NCBI GenBank assembly: GCA_011391255.1
Contig: JAABQV010000002.1
Span: forward strand, 1 to 64,000
DNA length: 64,000 nt
Direction of reading: 5' to 3'
Origin: Dechloromonas sp.
Lineage (GTDB): Bacteria; Pseudomonadota; Gammaproteobacteria; Burkholderiales; Rhodocyclaceae
Below are positions 48,585 through 57,086 of this stretch, one piece after another. The stretch's first letter is position 1. Every line of letters begins with the position of its first letter. The notes beneath the pieces are model-generated. The model made no database searches. It was not told the origin of the DNA and saw nothing but the letters and a program-made list of their open reading frames with translations. Made by a program: the position numbers and the translations under genes.

Positions 48585-49770
48585 AACCAGCGAAAATATC
48601 GTTGCGCTCCGGCGTGAAGTAATTGCGATAACGCGGGTGGCACATGCGCGCTGTTGTCGCATGTGAGGCACCGCGCAAGACCGGGCGGCCATCGAACCAG
48701 GCGCGTGAATAGTCGCGATAGGGATGCGCGACAAAACCAACAAAAGGCGAAAAGGCACTCGCCGTCCATTCCCAGACCTGCCCCCAATTGAAAGCATCAT
48801 GGCAAGTCAGCGCTGCCATCTCCCATTCCGCTTCACTGGGCAAACGCCGCCCGGCCCAGCGGCACCAGGCTTCGGCTTCAAAATAGGTGAGGTGGGTTGC
48901 GGTTTGGTCGGCGGCCAAATCCTGACATTGACCAAAATATTGTTGCTGCCAGCCTGCCCCGGCTTTACGCAAATAACGCGGATGTGACTGAGCGTGGATT
49001 TGCCGCCAGGCCCAGCCGGCCTTTGACCAATAGCGCGCATCATCGTAACCGCCAGCCTCGACAAACGGCAGGTAACGCCGCCAACTGAGCGGCTGGCTGT
49101 CGATGGCGAATGGTGCAACGCGCACCGCATGCGCCGGCAATTCGTTGTCAAAGGAAAAGCCGGGTTCGCTGGCCCCGAGCTGCCATTCACCACCGGTTAC
49201 GGTCAACTCGTTATTTGCGGGCGAATTAGGCTGCACCGGGAGGCCGAGCGGAATGCTCAGGTTCTGCGCCATGTACACCCAGGCCTCGCTGTGCATGTCT
49301 TCGTGGACAATCGCCAGTTTGAAAAAGTAGAGGTCATCATCACCTTCGCCCGAGGCATCGAGCAGCTCCAGCGTCTGCGTCCGCACTGCCGCCAGATAGG
49401 CCAGCGTACCCTCGGCGTCCGGTAACGGCAGCGTCCAGCGGCGGTTGTGCGCCACTTGGCCAGAGTTATAAAAACTGTCCGCCCCCGGCAACCAGGAATC
49501 CGGACGTCCCGCCTCGGGGTCGGCGGTATTACCCAGCAAGCGTTGCGGATTGCGCGCCAGCCAGAATTCCTCAAACCAGCCGATGTGGCCGATTTCCCAC
49601 AAGGGCGTGTTGAGCTCCAGCGAATACGGCACCAGCAAACCCTCGCCCAAGGCCTGATGATAGGCCTTGAAACGTTCCATCATGGTTTGCCGGCTGTCCG
49701 CCAAGGCTGTTTTGAGTTCGCTCCGCCCGGCCTGACGGAAGTGCTTGTCGCCGCAAATTGTCGTGTCCAT
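48565..49770 (-). CDS. senA: SenA/EgtB-type sulfoxide/selenoxide synthase (DinB-like + FGE-sulfatase domain); SenA favoured by senB adjacency
   Basis: LNTPLWEIGHIGWFEEFW, IVHEDMHSEAWVYMAQNL, WEWTASAFSPFVGFVAHPYRDYS, C-terminal RNYFTPERNDIFAGFRSC. Confidence 0.8.
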   Translation of the reverse strand: MDTTICGDKHFRQAGRSELKTALADSRQTMMERFKAYHQALGEGLLVPYSLELNTPLWEIGHIGWFEEFWLARNPQRLLGNTADPEAGRPDSWLPGADSFYNSGQVAHNRRWTLPLPDAEGTLAYLAAVRTQTLELLDASGEGDDDLYFFKLAIVHEDMHSEAWVYMAQNLSIPLGLPVQPNSPANNELTVTGGEWQLGASEPGFSFDNELPAHAVRVAPFAIDSQPLSWRRYLPFVEAGGYDDARYWSKAGWAWRQIHAQSHPRYLRKAGAGWQQQYFGQCQDLAADQTATHLTYFEAEAWCRWAGRRLPSEAEWEMAALTCHDAFNWGQVWEWTASAFSPFVGFVAHPYRDYSRAWFDGRPVLRGASHATTARMCHPRYRNYFTPERNDIFAGFRSCSL

Positions 49771-49793
49771 TAGCACATGCTATAACACTCGCC

Positions 49794-50753
49794 ATGCCAA
49801 GTCAGCCCTCCCTTTGCCTAATTACGCCGGCACTCGCCGACGCCCGCAATGGCAACTGGCAGACCGCCAAACGTTGGGCCAAGATGCTCAGTGAGCATTT
49901 CACCGTGCGTCTGATGAAAACCTGGGATGGTGTTCCCGCTGATTTGATGATTGCCCTGCACGCCCGCCGCTCGGCCGATTCCATTGCCGCCTGGGCACAG
50001 GCGCTGCCGGATCGCCCGCTGATTGTTGCGTTGACCGGCACCGACCTTTACCGCGACATCATTACCGATGCCAGTGCTCAACACTCGCTGGAACTGGCAC
50101 ACCAGCTGATCGTCTTGCAGGAGTTAGGGCCCATGGCCTTGCCGGCGCACTTGCGGCACAAATGCGAGGTGTGTTTTCAGTCCACTTCTCGCCGTCGACC
50201 GCAACAAAAAACCGCGCGCCATTTGCGCGCGCTCGCCGTCGGCCATCTGCGCGATGAAAAATCACCGGAAACTTTTATCGGCGCCGCTCGCCAGCTTCAA
50301 CAATACCCGGATTTATGGTTTGACCATATCGGTGGCTGCCTGGAAACAGCGCTATGCGACGAAGCACAGCTACTCGCCGCTAGCAATCCACATTACCGCT
50401 GGCTAGGGAATTTGCCGCACCACATCGTCCGCCAGCGCATCAGCCGCGCGCACCTGCTGGTGCATCCCAGCCGCATGGAAGGTGGCGCGCATGTCGTCAT
50501 GGAGGCGATTGCCAGCGGCACGCCGGTGCTGGCCTCGCGCATTGATGGCAACATCGGAATGCTGGGCGCTGACTATGCGGGCTATTTTGAACATGGCAAG
50601 GTTGCTGAATTAGCTGATTTGATAAGTCGCTGCCGCCGCGAGCCGCGATTTCTGGCTCATCTAGAGGCCCAATGTGCCGCCCGCGCACATCTGTTTGAAC
50701 CAGAACACGAACGTAGCACTCTGATTCGTATTACGAATCAACAGTTTTCCTGA
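49794..50753 (+). CDS. senB: TIGR04348-type glycosyltransferase, selenosugar synthase SenB
   Basis: NGNWQTAKRWAKML...DLMIALHARRSADSIAAW...RPLIVALTGTDLYRDI...LIVLQELGPMALP. Confidence 0.82.
   Translation: MPSQPSLCLITPALADARNGNWQTAKRWAKMLSEHFTVRLMKTWDGVPADLMIALHARRSADSIAAWAQALPDRPLIVALTGTDLYRDIITDASAQHSLELAHQLIVLQELGPMALPAHLRHKCEVCFQSTSRRRPQQKTARHLRALAVGHLRDEKSPETFIGAARQLQQYPDLWFDHIGGCLETALCDEAQLLAASNPHYRWLGNLPHHIVRQRISRAHLLVHPSRMEGGAHVVMEAIASGTPVLASRIDGNIGMLGADYAGYFEHGKVAELADLISRCRREPRFLAHLEAQCAARAHLFEPEHERSTLIRITNQQFS
50722..50740. promoter_or_regulatory. Operator-like perfect palindrome in the senB 3' end, upstream of arsS
   Basis: TGATTCGTA-T-TACGAATCA. Confidence 0.5.
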
Positions 50754-50800
50754 AGCGTTGTAAGGAAAGTCCTGCCTGCTGCGACTAATCGGCAGGACTT

Positions 50801-51871
50801 ATGGAGAAAGCAATGTTAGATACTTTACCGCTGTTATTAAAAACTGATTTTCCGCCGCTTCGTCGAGCGCGCCTGACCACCCTCCAAGCCAACCTCGGCT
50901 ATCGTTGCAACCAGGCTTGCCTGCATTGCCATGTCGCCGCCAGCCCCAAGCGCACCGAGGAAATGTCGTGGGAAACCATGGCGCTGATGCTGGAATTCGC
51001 CGCGCATCAGGGCATCCGCCAATTTGACCTGACCGGCGGCGCGCCGGAACTCAACCCGAACTTTCGCCGCCTCACACTTGCTGCCCGTGCGCAAGGCATC
51101 GCCGTCATTGATCGTTGCAACCTGACCATCCTGAGCGAGCCGGGGCAGGAAGATTTAGCTGATTTTTTGGCTGAAAACCAGGTTGAGGTTGTTGCCTCAA
51201 TGCCTTGCTACCTCGAAGAAAACGTCAATCGCCAACGCGGCGACGGCGTGTTTGAACGCAGCATTTCCGGGCTCAAGAAACTCAACGCACTTGCTTATGG
51301 CTTGCCGGGTAGCGAACGGGTGCTGAATCTGGTCTACAACCCCGGCGGCTCCAGTCTGCCGCCCGACCAGATCAAGCTCGAAGCGGCCTACAAAACCGAA
51401 TTGGCGACGCGCTACGGCATTGTTTTCAACCACCTGTTCGCGCTGGCCAACATGCCGATTCAGCGTTTCGGTAGCCAACTGCTCTCCAGCGGCCAGTACG
51501 AACCTTACATGGCGCTACTCAAGGGCGCGCACCGTGATGACAATCTCGACGGTGTGATGTGCCGCTCGCTGATTTCAGTCGGCTGGCAGGGCGAGGTTTT
51601 TGACTGCGATTTCAACCAGATGCTGGGTTTGCCGCTCGGAGCAAGCCATTCACGCGCAAAACCACTCCCTCTCCACCAACTTGTTGGGGGAGAGGGCCGG
51701 GGAGAGGGGGCGCCTTTAAAACCGGTGCACCTACGCGAGCTTGTTACGGTCAACCTCGAAAATCGCCCTATTTTTATTGCCGACCATTGCTACGGCTGCA
51801 CCGCCGGGCAGGGCAGCAGCTGCGGTGGCGCGCTTGAAGCCTCGGCCATTGAGGAAAATACGCATGCATGA
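50801..51871 (+). CDS. arsS: Arsenosugar biosynthesis radical SAM protein ArsS
   Basis: GYRCNQACLHCHVAASPKRTEEM radical SAM motif; DHCYGCTAGQGSSCGGAL C-terminus. Confidence 0.9.
   Translation: MEKAMLDTLPLLLKTDFPPLRRARLTTLQANLGYRCNQACLHCHVAASPKRTEEMSWETMALMLEFAAHQGIRQFDLTGGAPELNPNFRRLTLAARAQGIAVIDRCNLTILSEPGQEDLADFLAENQVEVVASMPCYLEENVNRQRGDGVFERSISGLKKLNALAYGLPGSERVLNLVYNPGGSSLPPDQIKLEAAYKTELATRYGIVFNHLFALANMPIQRFGSQLLSSGQYEPYMALLKGAHRDDNLDGVMCRSLISVGWQGEVFDCDFNQMLGLPLGASHSRAKPLPLHQLVGGEGRGEGAPLKPVHLRELVTVNLENRPIFIADHCYGCTAGQGSSCGGALEASAIEENTHA
51665..51710. repeat. Palindromic repeat inserted in frame in arsS
   Basis: CCCTCTCCACCAA-CTTG-TTGGGGGAGAGGG plus GGGGAGAGGGGG, encoding PLPLHQLVGGEGRGEGAP. 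Confidence 0.75.
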
Positions 51872-52910
51872 AATCGTCAAAGACTATTACGGCAACCAGT
51901 TGCAATCGAGTGACGACCTGCGCACTTCTGCCTGTTGCGATGTCGATGCCGTGCCGGCCTGGCTGAAAAAACTGCTGGCCCGCGTGCACCCCGAAGTGCT
52001 GGCGCGCTACTACGGCTGCGGCCTGGTCTGTCCGGAATTGCTTGAAGGCCTCCGAATTCTCGACCTCGGCTGCGGCTCGGGGCGCGATGTTTATGCGCTG
52101 GCGCAACTGGTCGGCCCGAATGGCCGGGTGGTCGGCGTCGACATGACGGAAGCCCAACTCGACGTGGCGCGCAATCACCGCGAACATCATCGCGATGCCT
52201 TCGGCCACGGCGAAAGCAATGTCGACTTCCACCTCGGCTACATTGAACGCCTGCACGAACTTGATCTGGAACCGGAGAGCTTCGATGTCATCGTCTCCAA
52301 TTGCGTGGTCAATCTCTCGCCTGACAAGGAAGCCGTACTGCGCGGCGTCTTTGGCCTGCTCAAACCGGGTGGCGAATTCTACTTTTCCGACGTTTATGCT
52401 GACCGTCGCGTGCCCGATGCAGTCAAAAACGACCCCGTGCTTTACGGCGAATGCCTCGGTGGCGCGCTTTACTGGAATGACTTTCTGAATCTTGCCAAAC
52501 AAGCCGGTTTCAGCGACCCGCGATTGGTTACTGACCGTCCGCTCGAGATCACCGATCCGGAACTGCTGCCGCGCGCCGGCGGCATTAATTTTCATTCGGC
52601 CACTTGGCGGCTATTCAAGCTCGACGGCCTAGAAAGTGCCTGCGAGGATTACGGCCAGGCGGTAATTTATCGCGGCAGTATTGCTGAACATCCGCATCGT
52701 TTTGTTTTCGACAAGCACCACACGATGGAAACCGGCAAGATCTTCCCGGTTTGCGGCAACACCTGGCGCATGCTGGCCGAGACGCGTTTGCGCGAACACT
52801 TTGAATTCATCGGCAATTTCGATCACCACTACGGCATTTTCGCCGGCTGTGGCAGCGACCTGCCTTTTGATCGCGAAAGCAGCGATCCCAAAGCCGGCTC
52901 TTGCTGCTGA
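51864..52910 (+). CDS. arsM: ArsM-like arsenite methyltransferase
   Basis: VKDYYGNQLQSSDDLRTSACC; LDLGCGSGRDVYALAQLVG; ATG overlaps the arsS stop. Confidence 0.85.
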   Translation: MHEIVKDYYGNQLQSSDDLRTSACCDVDAVPAWLKKLLARVHPEVLARYYGCGLVCPELLEGLRILDLGCGSGRDVYALAQLVGPNGRVVGVDMTEAQLDVARNHREHHRDAFGHGESNVDFHLGYIERLHELDLEPESFDVIVSNCVVNLSPDKEAVLRGVFGLLKPGGEFYFSDVYADRRVPDAVKNDPVLYGECLGGALYWNDFLNLAKQAGFSDPRLVTDRPLEITDPELLPRAGGINFHSATWRLFKLDGLESACEDYGQAVIYRGSIAEHPHRFVFDKHHTMETGKIFPVCGNTWRMLAETRLREHFEFIGNFDHHYGIFAGCGSDLPFDRESSDPKAGSCC

Positions 52911-52917
52911 GCGCGCC

Positions 52918-55062
52918 ATGAACCGTCAAAAACTGGGATTAGTCGGGCTGATTCTCGCCCTCATCATCGCCTACTTCGCCTTCGATCTTGGCCGTTACCT
53001 GAGCCTTGATTTCTTCAAGTCGCAACAAGCCGCCATTGAAGCTTACCGGGCGCAGCAACCATTGCTCGCAGCCGGCATTTTCTTCGTTATTTACGTCATC
53101 GCCACCGCCCTTTCGCTGCCTGGTGCTGCCTTGTTAACACTGGCAGGCGGTGCGGTTTTCGGGCTCTTCTGGGGGCTGATCATTGTTTCCTTCGCCTCGA
53201 CGATCGGCGCCACACTGGCCTTCCTGATGTCGCGCTTTTTGCTGCGCGACTGGGTACTCAAACGTTTCGGCCAGCGCCTGAAAACCATCGACGACGGCGT
53301 CCAGCGCGAAGGGGCGTTTTATCTGTTCACCCTGCGTCTGGTACCGGCCTTTCCCTTCTTTCTGATCAACCTGCTGATGGGTCTGACGGCGATGAAGGCG
53401 CGGACTTTTTACTGGGTCAGCCAACTCGGCATGCTGGCCGGCACGGTGGTCTATGTCAATGCCGGCACCCAGCTGGCGCAGCTTGATTCGCTGTCCGGCA
53501 TTGTCTCGCCCGGCCTGCTCGGCTCATTTGTGTTGCTCGGCATCTTCCCGCTGATCGCCAAAAAAATCGTCGATCTGGTCAAGGCGCGCAAGGTTTACGC
53601 GGCCTGGCAGAAGCCGGCCAAATTTGACCGCAATGTGGTCGTCATCGGTGCTGGGGCAGCAGGTTTGGTGACTTCCTACATCGCGGCAGCAGTCAAAGCC
53701 AAAGTCACGCTGGTGGAAAAACACAAGATGGGCGGCGACTGTCTGAACACCGGCTGCGTGCCCTCCAAAGCGCTGATTCGCTCGGCCAAGCTGCTGTCGC
53801 AGATGGCGCACAGCCAGCATTACGGCATCCACAGCGCCAAGGCCGAGTTCAATTTTGCCGAGGCAATGGAGCGCGTGCAACGGGTGATTCAGGATATTGC
53901 ACCGCACGACTCGGTCGAACGGTATACCGATTTGGGCGTTGAAGTCCTCGAAGCGACGGCCAAAATCGTCTCACCGTGGGAAGTGGACATCACCGACCAC
54001 AACGGCCAAACCCAGCGCCTGAGCACACGCAGCATCGTCATTGCCACTGGCGCGCGGCCTTTCGTGCCGCCGATTCCCGGGCTAAGCGAAGTCGGCTGCC
54101 TGACCTCCGACACTATTTGGAATCTGCGCGAATTGCCCAAGCGTCTGGTCGTGCTCGGTGGCGGGCCGATTGGCAGCGAGCTTTCGCAGACCTTCGCCCG
54201 CCTCGGCAGCCAGGTCACGCAAGTTGAAATGGCACCGCGCCTGCTGATGCGCGAAGACCCGGAAGTCTCCGAGCTGGTGATGCAGCGCTTCATCGCCGAC
54301 GGCGTCAAGGTGGCGGTCAATCATGCGGCGAAGCGTTTTGTCATTGAAAACGGCGAAAAAATCCTGATTGCCGAACACGCCGGGCAGGAAGTGCGCATTC
54401 CTTTCGACGAGGTGCTGGTCGCCGTTGGCCGCGCTGCCAATCTCAAAGGCTACGGGCTGGAAGAACTCGGCATTCCGGTCGGCAAAACGGTCGACACCAA
54501 CGAGTTCCTGCAAACCCGCTACCCCAACATCTACGCCGCCGGCGATGTCGCCGGGCCTTACCAATTCACCCACACCGCCGCCCATCAGGCCTGGTACGCG
54601 GCAGTCAATGCGCTGTTCGACCCGTTCAAGAAGTTCAAGGCCGATTACACGGTGATCCCCTGGGCGACCTTCACCGAGCCGGAAGTGGCGCGCGTCGGCC
54701 TGAACGAACTGGAAGCCAAGGAGAAAAACATCGCCTACGAAGCCAGCGTCTATGGCATCGACGATCTCGACCGCGCGATTGCCGATGGCGAGGCGCACGG
54801 TTTCATCAAGGTACTAACCGCCCCCGGCAGCGACCGCATCCTCGGCGTCACCATCGTCGGCGAGCACGCTGGCGACCTGATCGCCGAATACGTGCTGGCG
54901 ATGAAACAGGGCATCGGCCTTAACAAAATCTTGGGCACCATTCATATTTACCCGACGATGGCCGAGGCCAACAAATACGTCGCCGGGGTGTGGAAAAAGG
55001 CGAATGCGCCGAAGGGTCTGCTGGTCTGGGTTGAACGCTTTCACACTTGGCGGCGGGGTTGA
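52918..55062 (+). CDS. Fusion: TVP38/TMEM64 membrane domain + pyridine nucleotide-disulfide (mercuric reductase-like) oxidoreductase
   Basis: N-term LPGAALLTLAGGAVFGLFWGLIIVSFASTIGATLAFLMSRF; C-term VVIGAGAAGLVTSYIAAAVKAKVTLVEKHKMGGDCLNTGCVPSKALI. Confidence 0.93.
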   Translation: MNRQKLGLVGLILALIIAYFAFDLGRYLSLDFFKSQQAAIEAYRAQQPLLAAGIFFVIYVIATALSLPGAALLTLAGGAVFGLFWGLIIVSFASTIGATLAFLMSRFLLRDWVLKRFGQRLKTIDDGVQREGAFYLFTLRLVPAFPFFLINLLMGLTAMKARTFYWVSQLGMLAGTVVYVNAGTQLAQLDSLSGIVSPGLLGSFVLLGIFPLIAKKIVDLVKARKVYAAWQKPAKFDRNVVVIGAGAAGLVTSYIAAAVKAKVTLVEKHKMGGDCLNTGCVPSKALIRSAKLLSQMAHSQHYGIHSAKAEFNFAEAMERVQRVIQDIAPHDSVERYTDLGVEVLEATAKIVSPWEVDITDHNGQTQRLSTRSIVIATGARPFVPPIPGLSEVGCLTSDTIWNLRELPKRLVVLGGGPIGSELSQTFARLGSQVTQVEMAPRLLMREDPEVSELVMQRFIADGVKVAVNHAAKRFVIENGEKILIAEHAGQEVRIPFDEVLVAVGRAANLKGYGLEELGIPVGKTVDTNEFLQTRYPNIYAAGDVAGPYQFTHTAAHQAWYAAVNALFDPFKKFKADYTVIPWATFTEPEVARVGLNELEAKEKNIAYEASVYGIDDLDRAIADGEAHGFIKVLTAPGSDRILGVTIVGEHAGDLIAEYVLAMKQGIGLNKILGTIHIYPTMAEANKYVAGVWKKANAPKGLLVWVERFHTWRRG

Positions 55063-55064
55063 TC

Positions 55065-55799
55065 ATGAAACACGCACTAATTTTTGCCCTGTTTTCGGCG
55101 TTGACCGTAACCGTTAACGCCGAGCCGCTCTGGGTCGGCAAATTTGACGGCAAAACCGGCACCTTGCCGGCGGGCTGGAAATCGGAACGCCTCAGCGACA
55201 AATTCCCCGCCACCGAGTACAAGCAACGCAACTGGGATGGCGTCAATGCCATCGAAGCCACTGCCGTCAAAAGCATGGCGTTATTTGGCCGGACGCTGGA
55301 GGTCGATCTGGAGAAAACCCCCATTCTCTGCTGGCGCTGGCGTGTCGACGCGCCGCTGGTCAATGCCGATCTCAACACCAAAGCTGGCGATGACTACGCG
55401 GCTCGGGTTTACTTGACCTTCACCGTGCCACCCGAAGCGCTTGGTTTCGCCACCCGCACCAAACTCTCGCTGGCCCGCTCGATCTGGGGCCCGCAAGTGC
55501 CGGATGCGGCGCTCAACTACGTCTGGGACAACAAGCACCCGATCGGCACCCTTAAGCCCAATGCCTACACTGACCGCACACAAATGCTGGTGATCGAAAC
55601 CGGAGATGCCAAAGCCGGGCGCTGGGTCAACGCACGACGCAATATCGCCGAAGATTTCAAGCGTGCTTTCGCCGGCATCCCCGGCCGCCTGAGCGGCATG
55701 GCGCTGGCCAGCGACACCGACAATACCGGCGAAACAGCGCATGCCGGCTTTGCCGACTTCCACTTTGTCGCCGACAAGGAAGCCTGCGCGACGCCATGA
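55065..55799 (+). CDS. DUF3047 secreted protein
   Basis: Signal peptide; LCWRWRVDAPLVNADLNTKAGDDYAARVYLTF; NYVWDNKHPIGT. Confidence 0.85.
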   Translation: MKHALIFALFSALTVTVNAEPLWVGKFDGKTGTLPAGWKSERLSDKFPATEYKQRNWDGVNAIEATAVKSMALFGRTLEVDLEKTPILCWRWRVDAPLVNADLNTKAGDDYAARVYLTFTVPPEALGFATRTKLSLARSIWGPQVPDAALNYVWDNKHPIGTLKPNAYTDRTQMLVIETGDAKAGRWVNARRNIAEDFKRAFAGIPGRLSGMALASDTDNTGETAHAGFADFHFVADKEACATP

Positions 55800-56476
55800 G
55801 TTTGAGCATCATCGTGCCGATGCTGAATGAGGAAGCCGGCATCGACGCAACGCTCGCCGCCGCCCGTGAACTGGAGGCCGAGATTATTGTGGTCGACGGC
55901 GGAAGCAGTGATAAATCTGTTGAAATTGCCAGCACCCTCGCCGATCAGATCGTGCCAGCCCCGCGTGGCCGGGCACGGCAAATGAATGCCGGAGCGGCAG
56001 TGGCACAAGGCGATGTTCTCCTTTTTTTGCACGCCGACACCCGTTTGCCAGCAACGGCAGATCGCCTGATTCTGGAGGCAATCAATGACGGGGCCGACTG
56101 GGGTCGATTCGATCTACGGATTAGCGGCAAATCCCGCTGGTTTCCCGTCATCGCAGCGTTTATGAACCAGCGCTCCCGACTAACCGGGATCGCCACCGGC
56201 GATCAGGCCATCTTCGTAAAATGCAGCGTCTTTGAGCAAATCGGCGGTTTTCCTGACTTGCCGCTGATGGAAGACATCGTCCTCTCGCAGCGCCTGAAGG
56301 CCGTGAGCCGCCCGGCCTGTCTGCGCGCCAAAGTCACCACCGCTGGCCGGCGCTGGGAGAAACACGGCATCCTGCGCACCATCCTCACCATGTGGTGGCT
56401 GCGCCTGCGCTTCTACTTTGGTGCCGACCCCCAACAACTCGCAATTGAATACGGCTATGCCCCAAACGCGCAGTAA
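55796..56476 (+). CDS. TIGR04283-type glycosyltransferase of arsenosugar clusters
   Basis: MSLSIIVPMLNEEAGIDATLAAARELEAEIIVVDGGSSDKSVEIA...ARQMNAGAAVAQGDVLLFLHADTRLP. Confidence 0.88.
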   Translation: MSLSIIVPMLNEEAGIDATLAAARELEAEIIVVDGGSSDKSVEIASTLADQIVPAPRGRARQMNAGAAVAQGDVLLFLHADTRLPATADRLILEAINDGADWGRFDLRISGKSRWFPVIAAFMNQRSRLTGIATGDQAIFVKCSVFEQIGGFPDLPLMEDIVLSQRLKAVSRPACLRAKVTTAGRRWEKHGILRTILTMWWLRLRFYFGADPQQLAIEYGYAPNAQ

Positions 56477-57086
56477 GCACTCGCCTATCAGCATCGCCAT
56501 CCTCTCCCGCGCCCCCGTTCCCGGCCAGACCAAGACGCGCCTGATTCCAGCGCTTGGCGCCGAGGGTGCCGCCGTTCTCCACCGCCGTTTTCTACACGCT
56601 GCGGTGCGCACCGCCCTGCAAGCCAATCTCGGCCCGGTAACCCTGTGGTGCACGCCCGATACCAGCCACCCTGAATTCGCTGCCTGCGCTGCACTCAGCC
56701 CGCTCACATTGCGCCAGCAAGCAGACGGCGATCTCGGTCAGCGCATGCTGGCCACAATTAACGGCCCCACCCTGATCATCGGCACTGACTGCCCCGCCCT
56801 CACCCCGCTTCATCTACAACAAGCCGCCAGCGCCCTTACCGAAAACGACGCCGTATTGATCCCCGCCGAAGATGGCGGCTATGTCCTGATCGGCCTGCGC
56901 CAGACTGAACCAGCCGTCTTTGCCGACATGACTTGGGGTTGCCCAACGGTGCTCGAACAAACCTTCCAGCGTCTGCGCAATACTGGCTTAAGCTGGCGCG
57001 AATTGCCGGTACTATGGGATGTAGACGAACCCGCCGACCTTACCCGCCTCTCCATCACCCACCCCGAATTGCTCAGATCAACATGA
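56457..57086 (+). CDS. TIGR04282-type (CofC/nucleotidyl-transferase-like) protein of arsenosugar clusters
   Basis: ILSRAPVPGQTKTRLIPALGAEGAAVLHRRFL; IIGTDCPALTPLHL. Confidence 0.88.
   Translation: MPQTRSKHSPISIAILSRAPVPGQTKTRLIPALGAEGAAVLHRRFLHAAVRTALQANLGPVTLWCTPDTSHPEFAACAALSPLTLRQQADGDLGQRMLATINGPTLIIGTDCPALTPLHLQQAASALTENDAVLIPAEDGGYVLIGLRQTEPAVFADMTWGCPTVLEQTFQRLRNTGLSWRELPVLWDVDEPADLTRLSITHPELLRST

Noticed and set aside
51774-52595. 273-aa minus-strand ORF opposite arsM
   Set aside because: Antisense shadow; no domain signal
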